A DNA stretch of 64,000 nucleotides, from assembly GCA_937890825.1 (NCBI GenBank), contig CALADS010000068.1, forward strand, positions 62,001-126,000. The letters run 5' to 3'. Made by a program: the position numbers and the translations under genes. Shown one piece after another: positions 27,242-35,442 of the stretch (position 1 is its first letter; every line of letters starts with the position of its first letter). The notes under the pieces were generated by a model. That model did no database searches. It saw only the letters and a list, made by a program, of their open reading frames with translations, and was not told the origin of the DNA. This DNA comes from an uncultured Bacteroides sp. (GTDB taxonomy: Bacteria; Bacteroidota; Bacteroidia; Bacteroidales; Bacteroidaceae).

Positions 27242-28040
27242 ACTTTTTCATGCGTTGCTGATAACTATCCCATTCCTCCTGTGTCATCAAGGGTGCGCAG
27301 GAGGATTTTTTTGTTCCTACCTCATCGGCACGCTGATAAATCCACCGGCTGCGCTTTTCTGAATCGGGATGGGTACTGATCCATTCGGCAAAAGACGGTA
27401 ATTCTTCGTCGGCTGAAATGCGCAACAGGAAATCGCCCAACGGACGAGGGTCTACCCCGGATTGCAGCAGGTAAGTGATAGCCAACTGGTCGGCTTCCCG
27501 CTCCAATGAACGGTCGTAAGCGGTAGAGGAAAGTACACGCATCACTTCGCCGAAAGCCTCACCACCACCGTTGCCTGATACCAGTACCGTCAGTGTGGTA
27601 AGCCCTATTTCCTTGATTAACTTACGCATCACGTGTCCTGAGGTGATATGCGCCAGCTCGTGGGCCAGCACGCCACACAACTCTTCCGGCCGGGTGCAAG
27701 CCCCCACCAGCGAAGTATACACTACCAGGTGGTCGCCCGGACAGGCATACGCATTGATTTCCTCGCTTTGCACCAGATGCAGTTGCACCCTGTTGCGGTC
27801 GATGCCGTTGGCACGGCAGAGCACAGCCAGCATGGAATCTATCGGAGCCACTGCCTCGGGCTGCTCAATAAACTCTTCTGAATGAGAAAACAAATCCCAA
27901 TATACATCGCCCAACTTCTCTTCGATGATGCTGTGATGCAGACCGAATACCCGCATCCAGTCTACCTGAGCAAACACCAGCAGCACAGCCAGAAAACAAA
28001 GAAGAGAAACAAAAGCCTGCTTGATCAACGTACGTACCAT
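27213..28040 (-). CDS. M48-family zinc metalloprotease, membrane-anchored
   Basis: A 275-residue peptidase with an N-terminal hydrophobic segment (about 8-25) that serves as anchor or signal. The zinc motif HELAH has its histidines at residues 127 and 131, with the third ligand in READQLA (about residue 182). This is the HtpX/BepA-like M48 type thought to act in envelope protein quality control. A C-terminal stretch contains the THPDSEKR motif typical of the family. It overlaps nadB tail to tail and is followed by three small membrane protein genes' operon on the same strand, of which it is the last member. Confidence 0.88.
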   Translation of the reverse strand: MVRTLIKQAFVSLLCFLAVLLVFAQVDWMRVFGLHHSIIEEKLGDVYWDLFSHSEEFIEQPEAVAPIDSMLAVLCRANGIDRNRVQLHLVQSEEINAYACPGDHLVVYTSLVGACTRPEELCGVLAHELAHITSGHVMRKLIKEIGLTTLTVLVSGNGGGEAFGEVMRVLSSTAYDRSLEREADQLAITYLLQSGVDPRPLGDFLLRISADEELPSFAEWISTHPDSEKRSRWIYQRADEVGTKKSSCAPLMTQEEWDSYQQRMKKFIPSHADNR

Positions 28041-28052
28041 AAGCCTTTTCTT

Positions 28053-28463
28053 TTAGGATTTACAAAGCAAGTGCGTCAAAGGACCATAGACATACCATTC
28101 CACCTGCTTGCCTTGACGCACAGCAATCATGGTATGAATAGTAGCTATAAAATCAATGAAATTAAACAGAAGCACCGTGAAAAGATAAGCAAAATAGAAG
28201 GAAGACAGCGAAGTCCACCCTATCAATACCCGCACCGTCCACCAAAACAAAATACTGTTGGTGCAAAACAGTGGCAGTTGAGATACCAGTGCCTGCATAC
28301 AATGCCAACGCACAAAATACGTCTGCCTGCGGTTGGCTAAAAAGAAAATAATGGTAGCTATCAGATTTACTATCGGAAAAGGCAAGCCTATCATAGCCAC
28401 CAGCAAAGACATCAGATAGCTGTTGGAGGCAGCCTCCAATTCATGTTCATGAGGTTTTTCCAT
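28053..28463 (-). CDS. DUF4870-like small membrane protein
   Basis: A 136-residue protein with about four hydrophobic helices. Its pattern (an N-terminal HExELEAASNSYLMSLL, then PFPIVNLIATIIFFLANR and FVRWHCMQALVSQ) resembles DUF4870-type Tic20-like proteins. The longest frame starts with TTG and would overlap the preceding gene; the ATG at 28463 leaves a 14-bp gap and was preferred. Function unknown to me. It lies with the DUF2752 and TM2 genes in one tight group. Confidence 0.65.
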   Translation of the reverse strand: MEKPHEHELEAASNSYLMSLLVAMIGLPFPIVNLIATIIFFLANRRQTYFVRWHCMQALVSQLPLFCTNSILFWWTVRVLIGWTSLSSFYFAYLFTVLLFNFIDFIATIHTMIAVRQGKQVEWYVYGPLTHLLCKS

Positions 28464-28477
28464 CGTTCTAAACCATT

Positions 28478-28870
28478 TTACCAAATCCACCACCAATTAA
28501 CGATTATTGCCCCGGCAAACAAGATAAACACCGCTTTACGGTGCAAATAGGCATCAACCCGAAGAAACAGACTGTAAAGACAACGACGCTGCCGAAGACC
28601 ATCGTACGGAAGCATAACGGTAAGCAGCAGCAACAATACAAACAATACGATACCCAACGGGTTCCATGCCAATGATTCCTGCAAATGTCCGTGCAGCAAA
28701 GCTACGATAGCCCGCGTAGAGCCGCACGCCGGACAAGGAATATGGAAAAACTGTTTCATCAGACAGCCTTTCCATACCCCGGATTCAAACCGGCTCATGG
28801 CCAGGGCTATCCATACCCAGCCCCCCAAGCAACCAGCCGCACAAAGCGCGTAAAAACGGCTTGGAGACAT
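28478..28870 (-). CDS. DUF2752 membrane protein
   Basis: A 130-residue protein with the CPACGSTRA motif that defines DUF2752 (here about residues 46-54), followed by GHLQESLAWNPLG and hydrophobic helices. The first helix precedes the motif. An upstream ATG at 28918 lies inside the TM2 gene; the one at 28870, 13 bp after the TM2 stop, fits a reinitiating operon better. The cysteine motif may bind metal or form a disulphide; the role is unknown. Confidence 0.75.
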   Translation of the reverse strand: MSPSRFYALCAAGCLGGWVWIALAMSRFESGVWKGCLMKQFFHIPCPACGSTRAIVALLHGHLQESLAWNPLGIVLFVLLLLLTVMLPYDGLRQRRCLYSLFLRVDAYLHRKAVFILFAGAIIVNWWWIW

Positions 28871-28883
28871 CGGTACAGACGAA

Positions 28884-29219
28884 TTAAAGGGCAGTCTGCA
28901 ATTTCTGCATATTGGCATTGCGGGCAGCCCCCATAATCAGGAACCAGTCTACAATGGCCCAAATGCCAAATCCGCCGCAAGTAATCAGCTTGCCTACACC
29001 CAATCCCATATTACCGATAAAGAAGCGGTCTATACCCAAACTTCCGCCAATCAGCGAAATAATCAACGCAATGGTAGGGTCTTTAAACTGAAGTGTCTGA
29101 ATCAATGTCCATTTGCTGTCGTCGGCAGCCAGCAAGAGTTCGCGAATGGCACCAATCTGATAATCATGGAAGAACTTATTGTTTGCCATGATAAAGGAAT
29201 CTACTTTTTGTACATCCAT
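28884..29219 (-). CDS. TM2 domain-containing protein
   Basis: A 111-residue protein. The C-terminal half is a TM2 domain: two helices (about 48-62 and 71-95) joined by GIDRFFIGNMGLGVGKLIT, with the conserved DRF at the turn and DWF in the second helix. The N-terminal 45 residues are soluble and helical. TM2 proteins in bacteria are small membrane proteins of mostly unknown role. It leads the group TM2, DUF2752, DUF4870-like, M48 peptidase, all on the minus strand with short gaps. Confidence 0.8.
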   Translation of the reverse strand: MDVQKVDSFIMANNKFFHDYQIGAIRELLLAADDSKWTLIQTLQFKDPTIALIISLIGGSLGIDRFFIGNMGLGVGKLITCGGFGIWAIVDWFLIMGAARNANMQKLQTAL

Positions 29220-29312
29220 AGTAATCTTTTTGTTTAGATGTTAAGAATACTGCAAACTTATAAAAAATATTCAAATGTATTTCTTTGAAACCTTTTTTTT
29301 TCTTCAAAAGCT

Positions 29313-29353
29313 AAAAAAAAGAAGCTGTTGGTTCCTTACTCAAACAGCTTCTT
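29313..29353 (-). terminator. Intrinsic terminator after the rubrerythrin gene
   Basis: Arms AAGAAGCTGTT (29319-29329) and AACAGCTTCTT (29343-29353) pair perfectly. On the minus strand a run of eight Ts follows (29313-29320). Confidence 0.85.
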
Positions 29354-29369
29354 GACAAGATGGAAACAC

Positions 29370-29948
29370 TTAATAATTCTCTTTCCTTACTTCAAAATAA
29401 GCTTGTGGATGCAAACAAGCCGGACATTGTTCGGGAGCTTCCTTACCTACATGGATGTATCCGCAATTGCGGCACTGCCATACCACCTCTCCTTCTTTGG
29501 CAAAGACACTGGCAGTTTCTATATTCTTCACAAAAGCCCGGTAACGCTCTTCGTGCGCTTTCTCGGCCACGGCAATAGTACGATACATAGCCGCTATTTC
29601 CGGAAATCCCTCAGCATCGGCTATATCGGCAAATCTGGGATAATCCTGCGACCATTCTTCGTGTTCGCCTGCCGCTGCAGCCTGCAGATTATCCAGCGTT
29701 CTGCCAATCACTCCTGCCGGATAGCTGGCAGTAATCTCTACCATACCTCCTTCCAGCCACTTGAACATACGCTTGGCGTGTTCTTTCTCTTGCTCGGCAG
29801 TTTCCGTAAAAATGGCGGCAATCTGTTCATAGCCTTCCTTCTTGGCAGCACTGGCAAAGAAGGTATAGCGCATTCTAGCTTGTGATTCACCCGCAAATGA
29901 TGTCAACAGATTCTTTTCGGTCTGTGTTCCTTGAATACTTTTAGCCAT
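29370..29948 (-). CDS. rbr: Rubrerythrin
   Basis: Non-haem di-iron protein that reduces hydrogen peroxide in anaerobes. An N-terminal four-helix ferritin-like domain supplies the iron ligands (ESQARMRY, EQEKEH, EHEEW and EKAHEERY segments), followed by a C-terminal rubredoxin domain with CRNCGYIH and CPACLHP. The 192 residues match the family. The ATG at 29948 follows an AAGGAGAA ribosome-binding site; the longer frame adds 14 unlikely codons. Good promoter at 30012 and terminator at 29313, so it is a single-gene unit. Confidence 0.95.
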   Translation of the reverse strand: MAKSIQGTQTEKNLLTSFAGESQARMRYTFFASAAKKEGYEQIAAIFTETAEQEKEHAKRMFKWLEGGMVEITASYPAGVIGRTLDNLQAAAAGEHEEWSQDYPRFADIADAEGFPEIAAMYRTIAVAEKAHEERYRAFVKNIETASVFAKEGEVVWQCRNCGYIHVGKEAPEQCPACLHPQAYFEVRKENY

Positions 29949-30011
29949 CTTATTCTCCTTTCTTATGATGAAACATTGGGTTATCCGCACCTTGCTGGCA
30001 CGGCTCTCCTA

Positions 30012-30042
30012 CAAAAATACACAAAAAAATAAAATGGCAAAA
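30012..30042 (-). promoter_or_regulatory. Promoter of rubrerythrin
   Basis: TTTTG (30038-30042), an 18-bp spacer and TATTTTTG (30012-30019), read on the minus strand. Confidence 0.6.
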
Positions 30043-30068
30043 GATGCTTAACATGATTTAGTCAAAAC

Positions 30069-30178
30069 CGGAACAGAGCCGGAACTCCTCCGTATCAGCC
30101 CCGGAGATTCTCCGTGCAGAGGTACTTACGCATGGGAAAGCTACGGAGTTGTCAGAGGGCTGTTGCGCTTCTGTTCCG
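30069..30178. repeat. GC-rich nested inverted repeats of unknown nature
   Basis: Three nested pairings: CGGAACAG (30069-30076) with CTGTTCCG (30171-30178); CTCCGTA (30088-30094) with TACGGAG (30142-30148); and a hairpin CGGAG (30102-30106) with CTCCG (30110-30114). The element is richer in G+C than its surroundings and lies between the divergent promoters of rubrerythrin and sulP, outside both transcripts. It could be a structured RNA or a small mobile element. Confidence 0.55.
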
Positions 30179-30244
30179 ATGCAGGGGCGATGCTATGGCC
30201 TTTCCAAAGTAAAAATGGGCAAAATCCATAAAACCATGAGAATA

Positions 30245-30277
30245 TTGCAATCATTTGCAAAAATTTAGCTAATTTTG
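30245..30277 (+). promoter_or_regulatory. Promoter of sulP
   Basis: TTG (30245-30247), a 22-bp spacer and TAATTTTG (30270-30277); the ATG is at 30330, giving a leader of about 45 bases. Confidence 0.5.
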
Positions 30278-30329
30278 CAACCGCAAAGCATCGAAATCAA
30301 CAATAGGTAATATAAAGTTTTTAACGAAA

Positions 30330-32015
30330 ATGAAAGCGTTCGAATTCAAGCCAAAGCTATACACAGCTTTGAAAAACTACTCGAAAGATTTATTTATGGC
30401 CGACCTCATGGCAGGTATCATCGTGGGCATCGTGGCTTTGCCGCTGGCCATCGCCTTTGGTATCGCCTCAGGTGTATCGCCAGAAAAAGGCATTATTACA
30501 GCCATCATCGCCGGTTTTATCATTTCACTGCTCGGCGGAAGCAAGGTACAGATTGGCGGACCTACAGGCGCCTTTATCGTAATCATCTACGGCATCATCC
30601 AACAATATGGCGAAGCCGGACTGATTGTAGCCACCTTACTGGCAGGTATCATTCTCATTCTGCTGGGAGTATTCAAGTTGGGAGCCGTCATCAAGTTCAT
30701 TCCCTACCCCATCATCGTGGGCTTTACCAGCGGTATTGCTGTTACCATCTTTACTACACAGATAGCCGACGTATTCGGACTGACTTTCGGTGACGAAAAA
30801 GTGCCAGGCGACTTCGTGGGAAAATGGATGATGTATTTCCGCCATTTTGATACCATCAACTGGTGGAATACGGTAGTAAGCATAGCCAGTGTGGCCATTA
30901 TAGCACTCACTCCCCGCTTCTCGAAAAAAATTCCTGGCTCATTGATTGCCATTGTAGTGATTACCGTCGTGGTATATCTACTGAAAATGTATGCCGGAAT
31001 AGACTGTATCGATACCATCGGCGACCGCTTCAGTATCAAGGCGGAACTGCCCGATGCAACCATCCCTACCCTAAATTGGGAGGCTATGCAAGACCTCTTT
31101 CCGGTGGCTGTGACTATCGCCGTATTGGGTGCTATAGAGTCTCTGCTTTCAGCCACTGTAGCCGATGGTGTAATCAGCGACAAACACGATTCCAATACGG
31201 AACTGATAGCGCAAGGAGTGGCCAATATGGTGACACCTCTCTTCGGCGGTATACCAGCTACAGGGGCCATTGCCCGCACCATGGCCAACATCAATAATGG
31301 AGGTAAGACTCCGGTGGCCGGCATTGTACATGCCATTGTACTCTTGCTCATCTTGCTGTTGCTGATGCCTTTGGCACAATACATTCCTATGGGCTGTCTG
31401 GCCGGTGTATTGGTCGTGGTATCGTATAACATGAGCGGTTGGCGCACCTTCAAGGGATTGCTGAAAAGTCCGAAATCGGATGTTACCGTACTGCTTATCA
31501 CATTCTTCCTGACTGTGATTTTCGACTTGACCATCGCCATTGAAATCGGTCTGGTCATTGCTTGTGTACTCTTCATGCGCCGTGTGATGGAAACTACCGA
31601 AATCTCGGTTATTAAAGATGAAATCGACCCGAACGCAGAATTGGATATTACCACACACGAAGAACACCTTACCATTCCTAAAGGAGTAGAAGTATATGAA
31701 ATCAACGGTCCCTACTTTTTCGGTATCGCTACTAAATTCGAGGAAACCATGGCTCAACTAGGCGACCGCCCCAAAGTGCGTATCATCCGTATGCGTAAGG
31801 TACCTTTTATTGACTCTACCGGTATTCATAATCTGGAAAGTTTGTGCCGTATGTCGCAAAAGGAAAAGATTACGATTGTATTGTCAGGTGTAAATGAAAA
31901 AGTACATACAGTATTGGAAAAATCAGGGTTCTATGAACTGCTGGGTCAGGAAAACATCTGCCCCAACATTAATGTGGCACTGGAAAGAGCACAACAACTG
32001 ATTAACAAGAATTAA
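30330..32015 (+). CDS. SulP-family inorganic anion transporter with STAS domain
   Basis: A 561-residue inner-membrane carrier. The first 420 residues form the SLC26/SulP membrane domain with characteristic GIASGVSPEKGIITAIIAG and GGSKVQIGGPTGAF segments. A cytoplasmic STAS domain follows (about 445-555), with the FIDSTGIHNL segment of that fold. The substrate may be sulfate, bicarbonate or another anion; sequence alone does not decide it. The nuclease gene starts 11 bp downstream, so the two are probably cotranscribed. Confidence 0.92.
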   Translation: MKAFEFKPKLYTALKNYSKDLFMADLMAGIIVGIVALPLAIAFGIASGVSPEKGIITAIIAGFIISLLGGSKVQIGGPTGAFIVIIYGIIQQYGEAGLIVATLLAGIILILLGVFKLGAVIKFIPYPIIVGFTSGIAVTIFTTQIADVFGLTFGDEKVPGDFVGKWMMYFRHFDTINWWNTVVSIASVAIIALTPRFSKKIPGSLIAIVVITVVVYLLKMYAGIDCIDTIGDRFSIKAELPDATIPTLNWEAMQDLFPVAVTIAVLGAIESLLSATVADGVISDKHDSNTELIAQGVANMVTPLFGGIPATGAIARTMANINNGGKTPVAGIVHAIVLLLILLLLMPLAQYIPMGCLAGVLVVVSYNMSGWRTFKGLLKSPKSDVTVLLITFFLTVIFDLTIAIEIGLVIACVLFMRRVMETTEISVIKDEIDPNAELDITTHEEHLTIPKGVEVYEINGPYFFGIATKFEETMAQLGDRPKVRIIRMRKVPFIDSTGIHNLESLCRMSQKEKITIVLSGVNEKVHTVLEKSGFYELLGQENICPNINVALERAQQLINKN

Positions 32016-32026
32016 TTCTCTCTGCT

Positions 32027-33010
32027 ATGGCTGCAAAAAAGAATTCATCTTCAAAGAGTATATACTATTTCATAGCTTTCTTATGTTTAGTATGCCTGGT
32101 ATACGAGCCAATCACTAAAGCACTTTCGGAACGAGGTATTTCTCTGCCGCAAGGCCTGAAGACTAAAGAAATTACCACACCGGTAAGCCAGACAGAAAAG
32201 ACGGCTGCAATACCCACTACTAACCAGCAGAAAGCAACAGCATCCAAGCGACAGACCAGTTCTGCAAAGAAACAGCAACCGCAAACAGCAACAGCTGCTT
32301 CCATACCTGCTCATGCACGCCTTGAACTGCCCGCCTCGCTGAAAGGAAAACGCTCGGAGTTAATTCTTCATCGCACAGGATATTCCGTGTCTTATAACCG
32401 TGACTGGAAAATACCCAATTGGGTAGCTTGGGAACTAAACCGCGAAAAGCTGATAGAACGCGAAAGCCGCTCTAACAAGTTTCTCCCCGACCCGGATTTA
32501 ACTGTCCGAGAAGCAGTCACAACAGATGACTACAAACACAGCGGCTGGGATCGCGGACATATGTGTCCGGCAGGCGACAATCGCTGGCACTGGAAAGCCA
32601 TGCAGGAAAGCTTCTACATGACCAATATCTGTCCGCAAAACAATAACCTGAACCGGGGAGACTGGAAAGAACTGGAAGAAGACTGCCGTAAATGGGCTGA
32701 AAAAGAAGGGAAAATCTACATTGTATGCGGCCCCATACTCTATAACATGAAGCATGAAGTCATTGGCAAGGAACACAAGATTATCGTACCGGAAGCTTTC
32801 TTTAAGGTGATACTCTGCACTACCAGCCAACCGGCCAAAGCTATCGGATTTATCTATAAAAATACTTCCGGAAACCGGCCACTAGATGCCTATGTGAATT
32901 CTGTAGACGAAGTGGAACGCATTACCGGTATCGACTTCTTCCCTGCCCTGCCCGAGGAACTGGAGAAGCAGGTGGAAGCCTCGTATAACCTTAAGCTGTG
33001 GAAGAAATAA
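32027..33010 (+). CDS. DNA/RNA non-specific endonuclease (NUC1 type), membrane-anchored
   Basis: A 327-residue protein. One N-terminal helix (about 11-26), a threonine/glutamine/lysine-rich linker (about 45-95), then an Endonuclease_NS domain. The ββα-metal signature DRGHMCPAGDNRW (about 172-184) carries the catalytic histidine, and NICPQNNNLNRGDW (about 203-216) the metal-binding asparagine. It probably acts outside the cytoplasm, in nutrient or DNA turnover. It follows sulP by 11 bp and is ended by a strong hairpin. Confidence 0.9.
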   Translation: MAAKKNSSSKSIYYFIAFLCLVCLVYEPITKALSERGISLPQGLKTKEITTPVSQTEKTAAIPTTNQQKATASKRQTSSAKKQQPQTATAASIPAHARLELPASLKGKRSELILHRTGYSVSYNRDWKIPNWVAWELNREKLIERESRSNKFLPDPDLTVREAVTTDDYKHSGWDRGHMCPAGDNRWHWKAMQESFYMTNICPQNNNLNRGDWKELEEDCRKWAEKEGKIYIVCGPILYNMKHEVIGKEHKIIVPEAFFKVILCTTSQPAKAIGFIYKNTSGNRPLDAYVNSVDEVERITGIDFFPALPEELEKQVEASYNLKLWKK

Positions 33011-33035
33011 ACGAAGAAACAATCAGTAATATGTC

Positions 33036-33075
33036 ATAAGGAGAGTGAAGCACAACTTCACTCTCCTTATTTGTA
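33036..33075 (+). terminator. Hairpin terminator after the nuclease gene
   Basis: A perfect 15-bp stem (33036-33050 with 33056-33070) around a 5-base loop, followed by a weak T-rich stretch. Confidence 0.75.
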
Positions 33076-33145
33076 TCTGACACAATTTCTAAAAGCTGCC
33101 GGGAAATGGTGTGAATAGTATGCAGAAAACATAAAATACGGCTTC

Positions 33146-34533
33146 GGTAGTGTAAAATAAACTGTGTCACGCATTATTTCCTATTAGAAAACTCATCGGT
33201 CGGGGAACGGCCAGCGCCAAGGGGCGGGACCACCCGTCCCGACGAGCGTAAAATTACAATAATTTAAATCGCTCTCCAAACTTTATGGCTAATTGTTGTG
33301 AGATTGTAGCCCAGTTAGCCAGTGGCATGGTCCACTTCTTCCGTATATTGCGGTATGCAAGATAAACCAGTTTCTCAAGGGCTGTATCCGACGGGAACAC
33401 GCCTTTGTTTTTTGTCACCTTACGGATCTGACGGTGATACCCTTCAACGGTATTTGTTGTATATATGAGCTTACGGATAGCCGGAGTATACTGGAAATAT
33501 TCGGACAGCTTATCCCAATTCTCATGCCAGGATCTGATAACGATAGGATACTGTTCGCCCCATTTCTTTTCCAGCTTAAGAAGTTCATCTTCTGCAGATT
33601 CTTTATTTACAGCCTGATAAACGCATTTCAAATCCTTCAGGAATTCCTTTTGATTTTTAGAGCCTACATATTTGATGGAATTACGAATCTGATGTACGAC
33701 ACAAAGCTGTACGGCTGTATTGGGATAAACACTTTGGATTGCTTCAGGAAAACCTTTCAAGCCGTCTATACAGGCTATAAGAATGTCTTCGACTCCACGG
33801 TTCTGGAGGTCTGTCAGAACACTGAGCCAAAAGTTTGCTCCCTCATTTCTTGATATATACATTCCGAGCAGCTCCTTATGTCCTTCTCTGTCAATACCCA
33901 GCACATTATAGATTGCACGTGTAACAGCACAACCACGTTCATCCGTTACTTTATAATGGATGGCATCCATCCAGACTATAGGATAGACAGAATCAAGCAT
34001 ACGTGATTTCCATGCCTTTATTTCCGGAAGTACACGGTCTGTAATGGCACTGATTGTATCGGCAGATACACGATTACCTAGATTCTCTTCCATCCAGTCA
34101 CTAATCTCACGTGTGCTGTTACCAAGAGCATACAGGCCGATTATACGGTCTGCAACGCCTTCTGCAAGAATTGTTTCACGCTTCTTAATGAATTGTGGAT
34201 CAAAACTTGAATTACGGTCACGGGGAGTAGATACGGTTACCTCACCCAATGGCGTTTGGACCTGTTTTTGCATTTTCCCGTTACGGCGGTTGCCCATCTG
34301 ACGTTCTTCTTCTGTAAGATGTGCATCCATCTCACCCTCCAGAGCTGCATTTAGGATACTTGCCAATAAAGGGGCAAAAGCACCGTCTTTACCTAACAAG
34401 GATTTACCCGCTTTTAGCTGTTCAATTGCCTTGTTCTTGATACTCTCAAAATCAAATTCTTCTTTCATAAAAAAAACTGTGTTAGCAAAGTTAATACTTT
34501 ATTCTTTGCTGACACAGTTTAATTTACATCCTC
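33146..34533 (-). mobile_element. IS256-family insertion sequence, complete
   Basis: A 1388-bp element bounded by 24-bp imperfect inverted repeats (33146-33169 and 34510-34533, 19 of 24 matching; shared core TAAACTGTGTCA). It is flanked by a direct repeat ACGGCTTC at 33138-33145 and 34534-34541, the 8-bp target duplication expected for IS256. One intact transposase gene lies inside. A GC-rich stem-forming stretch (33199-33243) sits between the transposase end and the left repeat and may block read-through. Intact ends and target repeats suggest recent insertion. Confidence 0.92.
33254..34468 (-). CDS. IS256-family (mutator-type) transposase
   Basis: A 404-residue DDE transposase. Catalytic residues are visible as D168 in VWMDAIHYKV, D235 in ACIDGLKGFPEAI and E342 in TTNTVEGYHRQIRK, with the CxxHQIRNS segment (about 256-264) between the last two. 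The N-terminal half contains the helix-turn-helix that binds the inverted repeats. Full length and uninterrupted, so the element is probably active. Start at ATG 34468; the inverted repeat lies about 40 bp upstream. Confidence 0.96.
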   Translation of the reverse strand: MKEEFDFESIKNKAIEQLKAGKSLLGKDGAFAPLLASILNAALEGEMDAHLTEEERQMGNRRNGKMQKQVQTPLGEVTVSTPRDRNSSFDPQFIKKRETILAEGVADRIIGLYALGNSTREISDWMEENLGNRVSADTISAITDRVLPEIKAWKSRMLDSVYPIVWMDAIHYKVTDERGCAVTRAIYNVLGIDREGHKELLGMYISRNEGANFWLSVLTDLQNRGVEDILIACIDGLKGFPEAIQSVYPNTAVQLCVVHQIRNSIKYVGSKNQKEFLKDLKCVYQAVNKESAEDELLKLEKKWGEQYPIVIRSWHENWDKLSEYFQYTPAIRKLIYTTNTVEGYHRQIRKVTKNKGVFPSDTALEKLVYLAYRNIRKKWTMPLANWATISQQLAIKFGERFKLL

Positions 34534-34540
34534 ACGGCTT

Positions 34541-35314
34541 CTAATAAGACACACTTACCGGAATACCCGCATCTTGCACCAACTGCCCTATCCTATCCAA
34601 CTCTTCATGCGTAGCTTTCTGCAAATCATGAGCGGGCGTTTCCCTATCTATCGTATAAATCATTACCTGCCGGGGAGCTATTTCTTTCACCACTTCCAGC
34701 CAAGGCAATACATAGGCATCCATGGTATTGTTCATATCCTTTCCCTGGTAACTTCCCTTCAGAAACATCGTCTGAATAATGCAGTTTCCACGGAACGCTT
34801 TCAATCCATCGATAATCTGTGCCACGGCATATTTTCCAGTGGGCCGATCCAATGCCTGAATATACGCTTCATCTACAGTATCCAGTTTCAAGATGTTGTT
34901 ATCTACTTTGTTCAATGCATCAAAGACAGCCGGTTTATGGATAAAGGTAGCATTGCTCAGCACACTGATTTTGGCTTGCGGAAAATAGCGGTCGCGCAAG
35001 GCCAAGGTATCGGCTATGATTTCCGGAAAATGCGGATGAGCTGTAGGTTCGCCATTGCCGGCAAACGTCAGCACATCGGGAGCTGGACCATTTTGTTTCA
35101 TGTCCTGCAAGCGGGCTTCCAATGCCTCACGCACCTCTTCACGGGTAGGTCTGGCTTGTTTCGGACGAAAATCCGCATTGAACCCACACTCGCAATAAAT
35201 GCAATCGAACGTGCAAAGCTTGCCGTCGCCCGGCATCAGATTGATTCCCAAAGATACTCCCAAGCGGCGGGAATGCACAGGACCGAATATGGGAGAAGGA
35301 TAAATGACTGTCAT
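34541..35314 (-). CDS. Radical SAM protein
   Basis: A 257-residue radical SAM enzyme. The cluster motif is CTFDCIYC (C34, C38, C41), followed by FAGNGEPTAHPHF as the SAM-binding GEP motif. The start GPVHSRRLGVSLGINLMP is typical of a conserved subgroup (COG0731-like). The reaction is not known to me. The stop codon at 34541-34543 touches the target duplication of the IS256 element, so insertion left the protein intact but removed whatever lay downstream on its transcript. Confidence 0.85.
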   Translation of the reverse strand: MTVIYPSPIFGPVHSRRLGVSLGINLMPGDGKLCTFDCIYCECGFNADFRPKQARPTREEVREALEARLQDMKQNGPAPDVLTFAGNGEPTAHPHFPEIIADTLALRDRYFPQAKISVLSNATFIHKPAVFDALNKVDNNILKLDTVDEAYIQALDRPTGKYAVAQIIDGLKAFRGNCIIQTMFLKGSYQGKDMNNTMDAYVLPWLEVVKEIAPRQVMIYTIDRETPAHDLQKATHEELDRIGQLVQDAGIPVSVSY

Positions 35315-35339
35315 CGTTTTATCAGATTAAATTCATAGT

Positions 35340-35347
35340 CAAAGATA
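35340..35347 (-). promoter_or_regulatory. -7 box of the radical SAM gene
   Basis: TATCTTTG on the minus strand, 26 bp ahead of the ATG. Confidence 0.5.
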
Positions 35348-35442
35348 CAATAAAAGACAGGAAAGAGAGGTATTTCAGCGAAAAAAACAACCGGTTTTCT
35401 AAGAAGCTATCCTATTGGTGAGGAAAGCATATTATCCAGCTG

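Noticed and set aside
30069..30178. Riboswitch controlling sulP
   Set aside because: The structured stretch lies upstream of the likely sulP promoter (30270-30277), so it is not part of the sulP leader.
30704..31705. 333-residue minus-strand open frame
   Set aside because: Antisense to the SulP transporter; serine/threonine/methionine-rich shadow translation.
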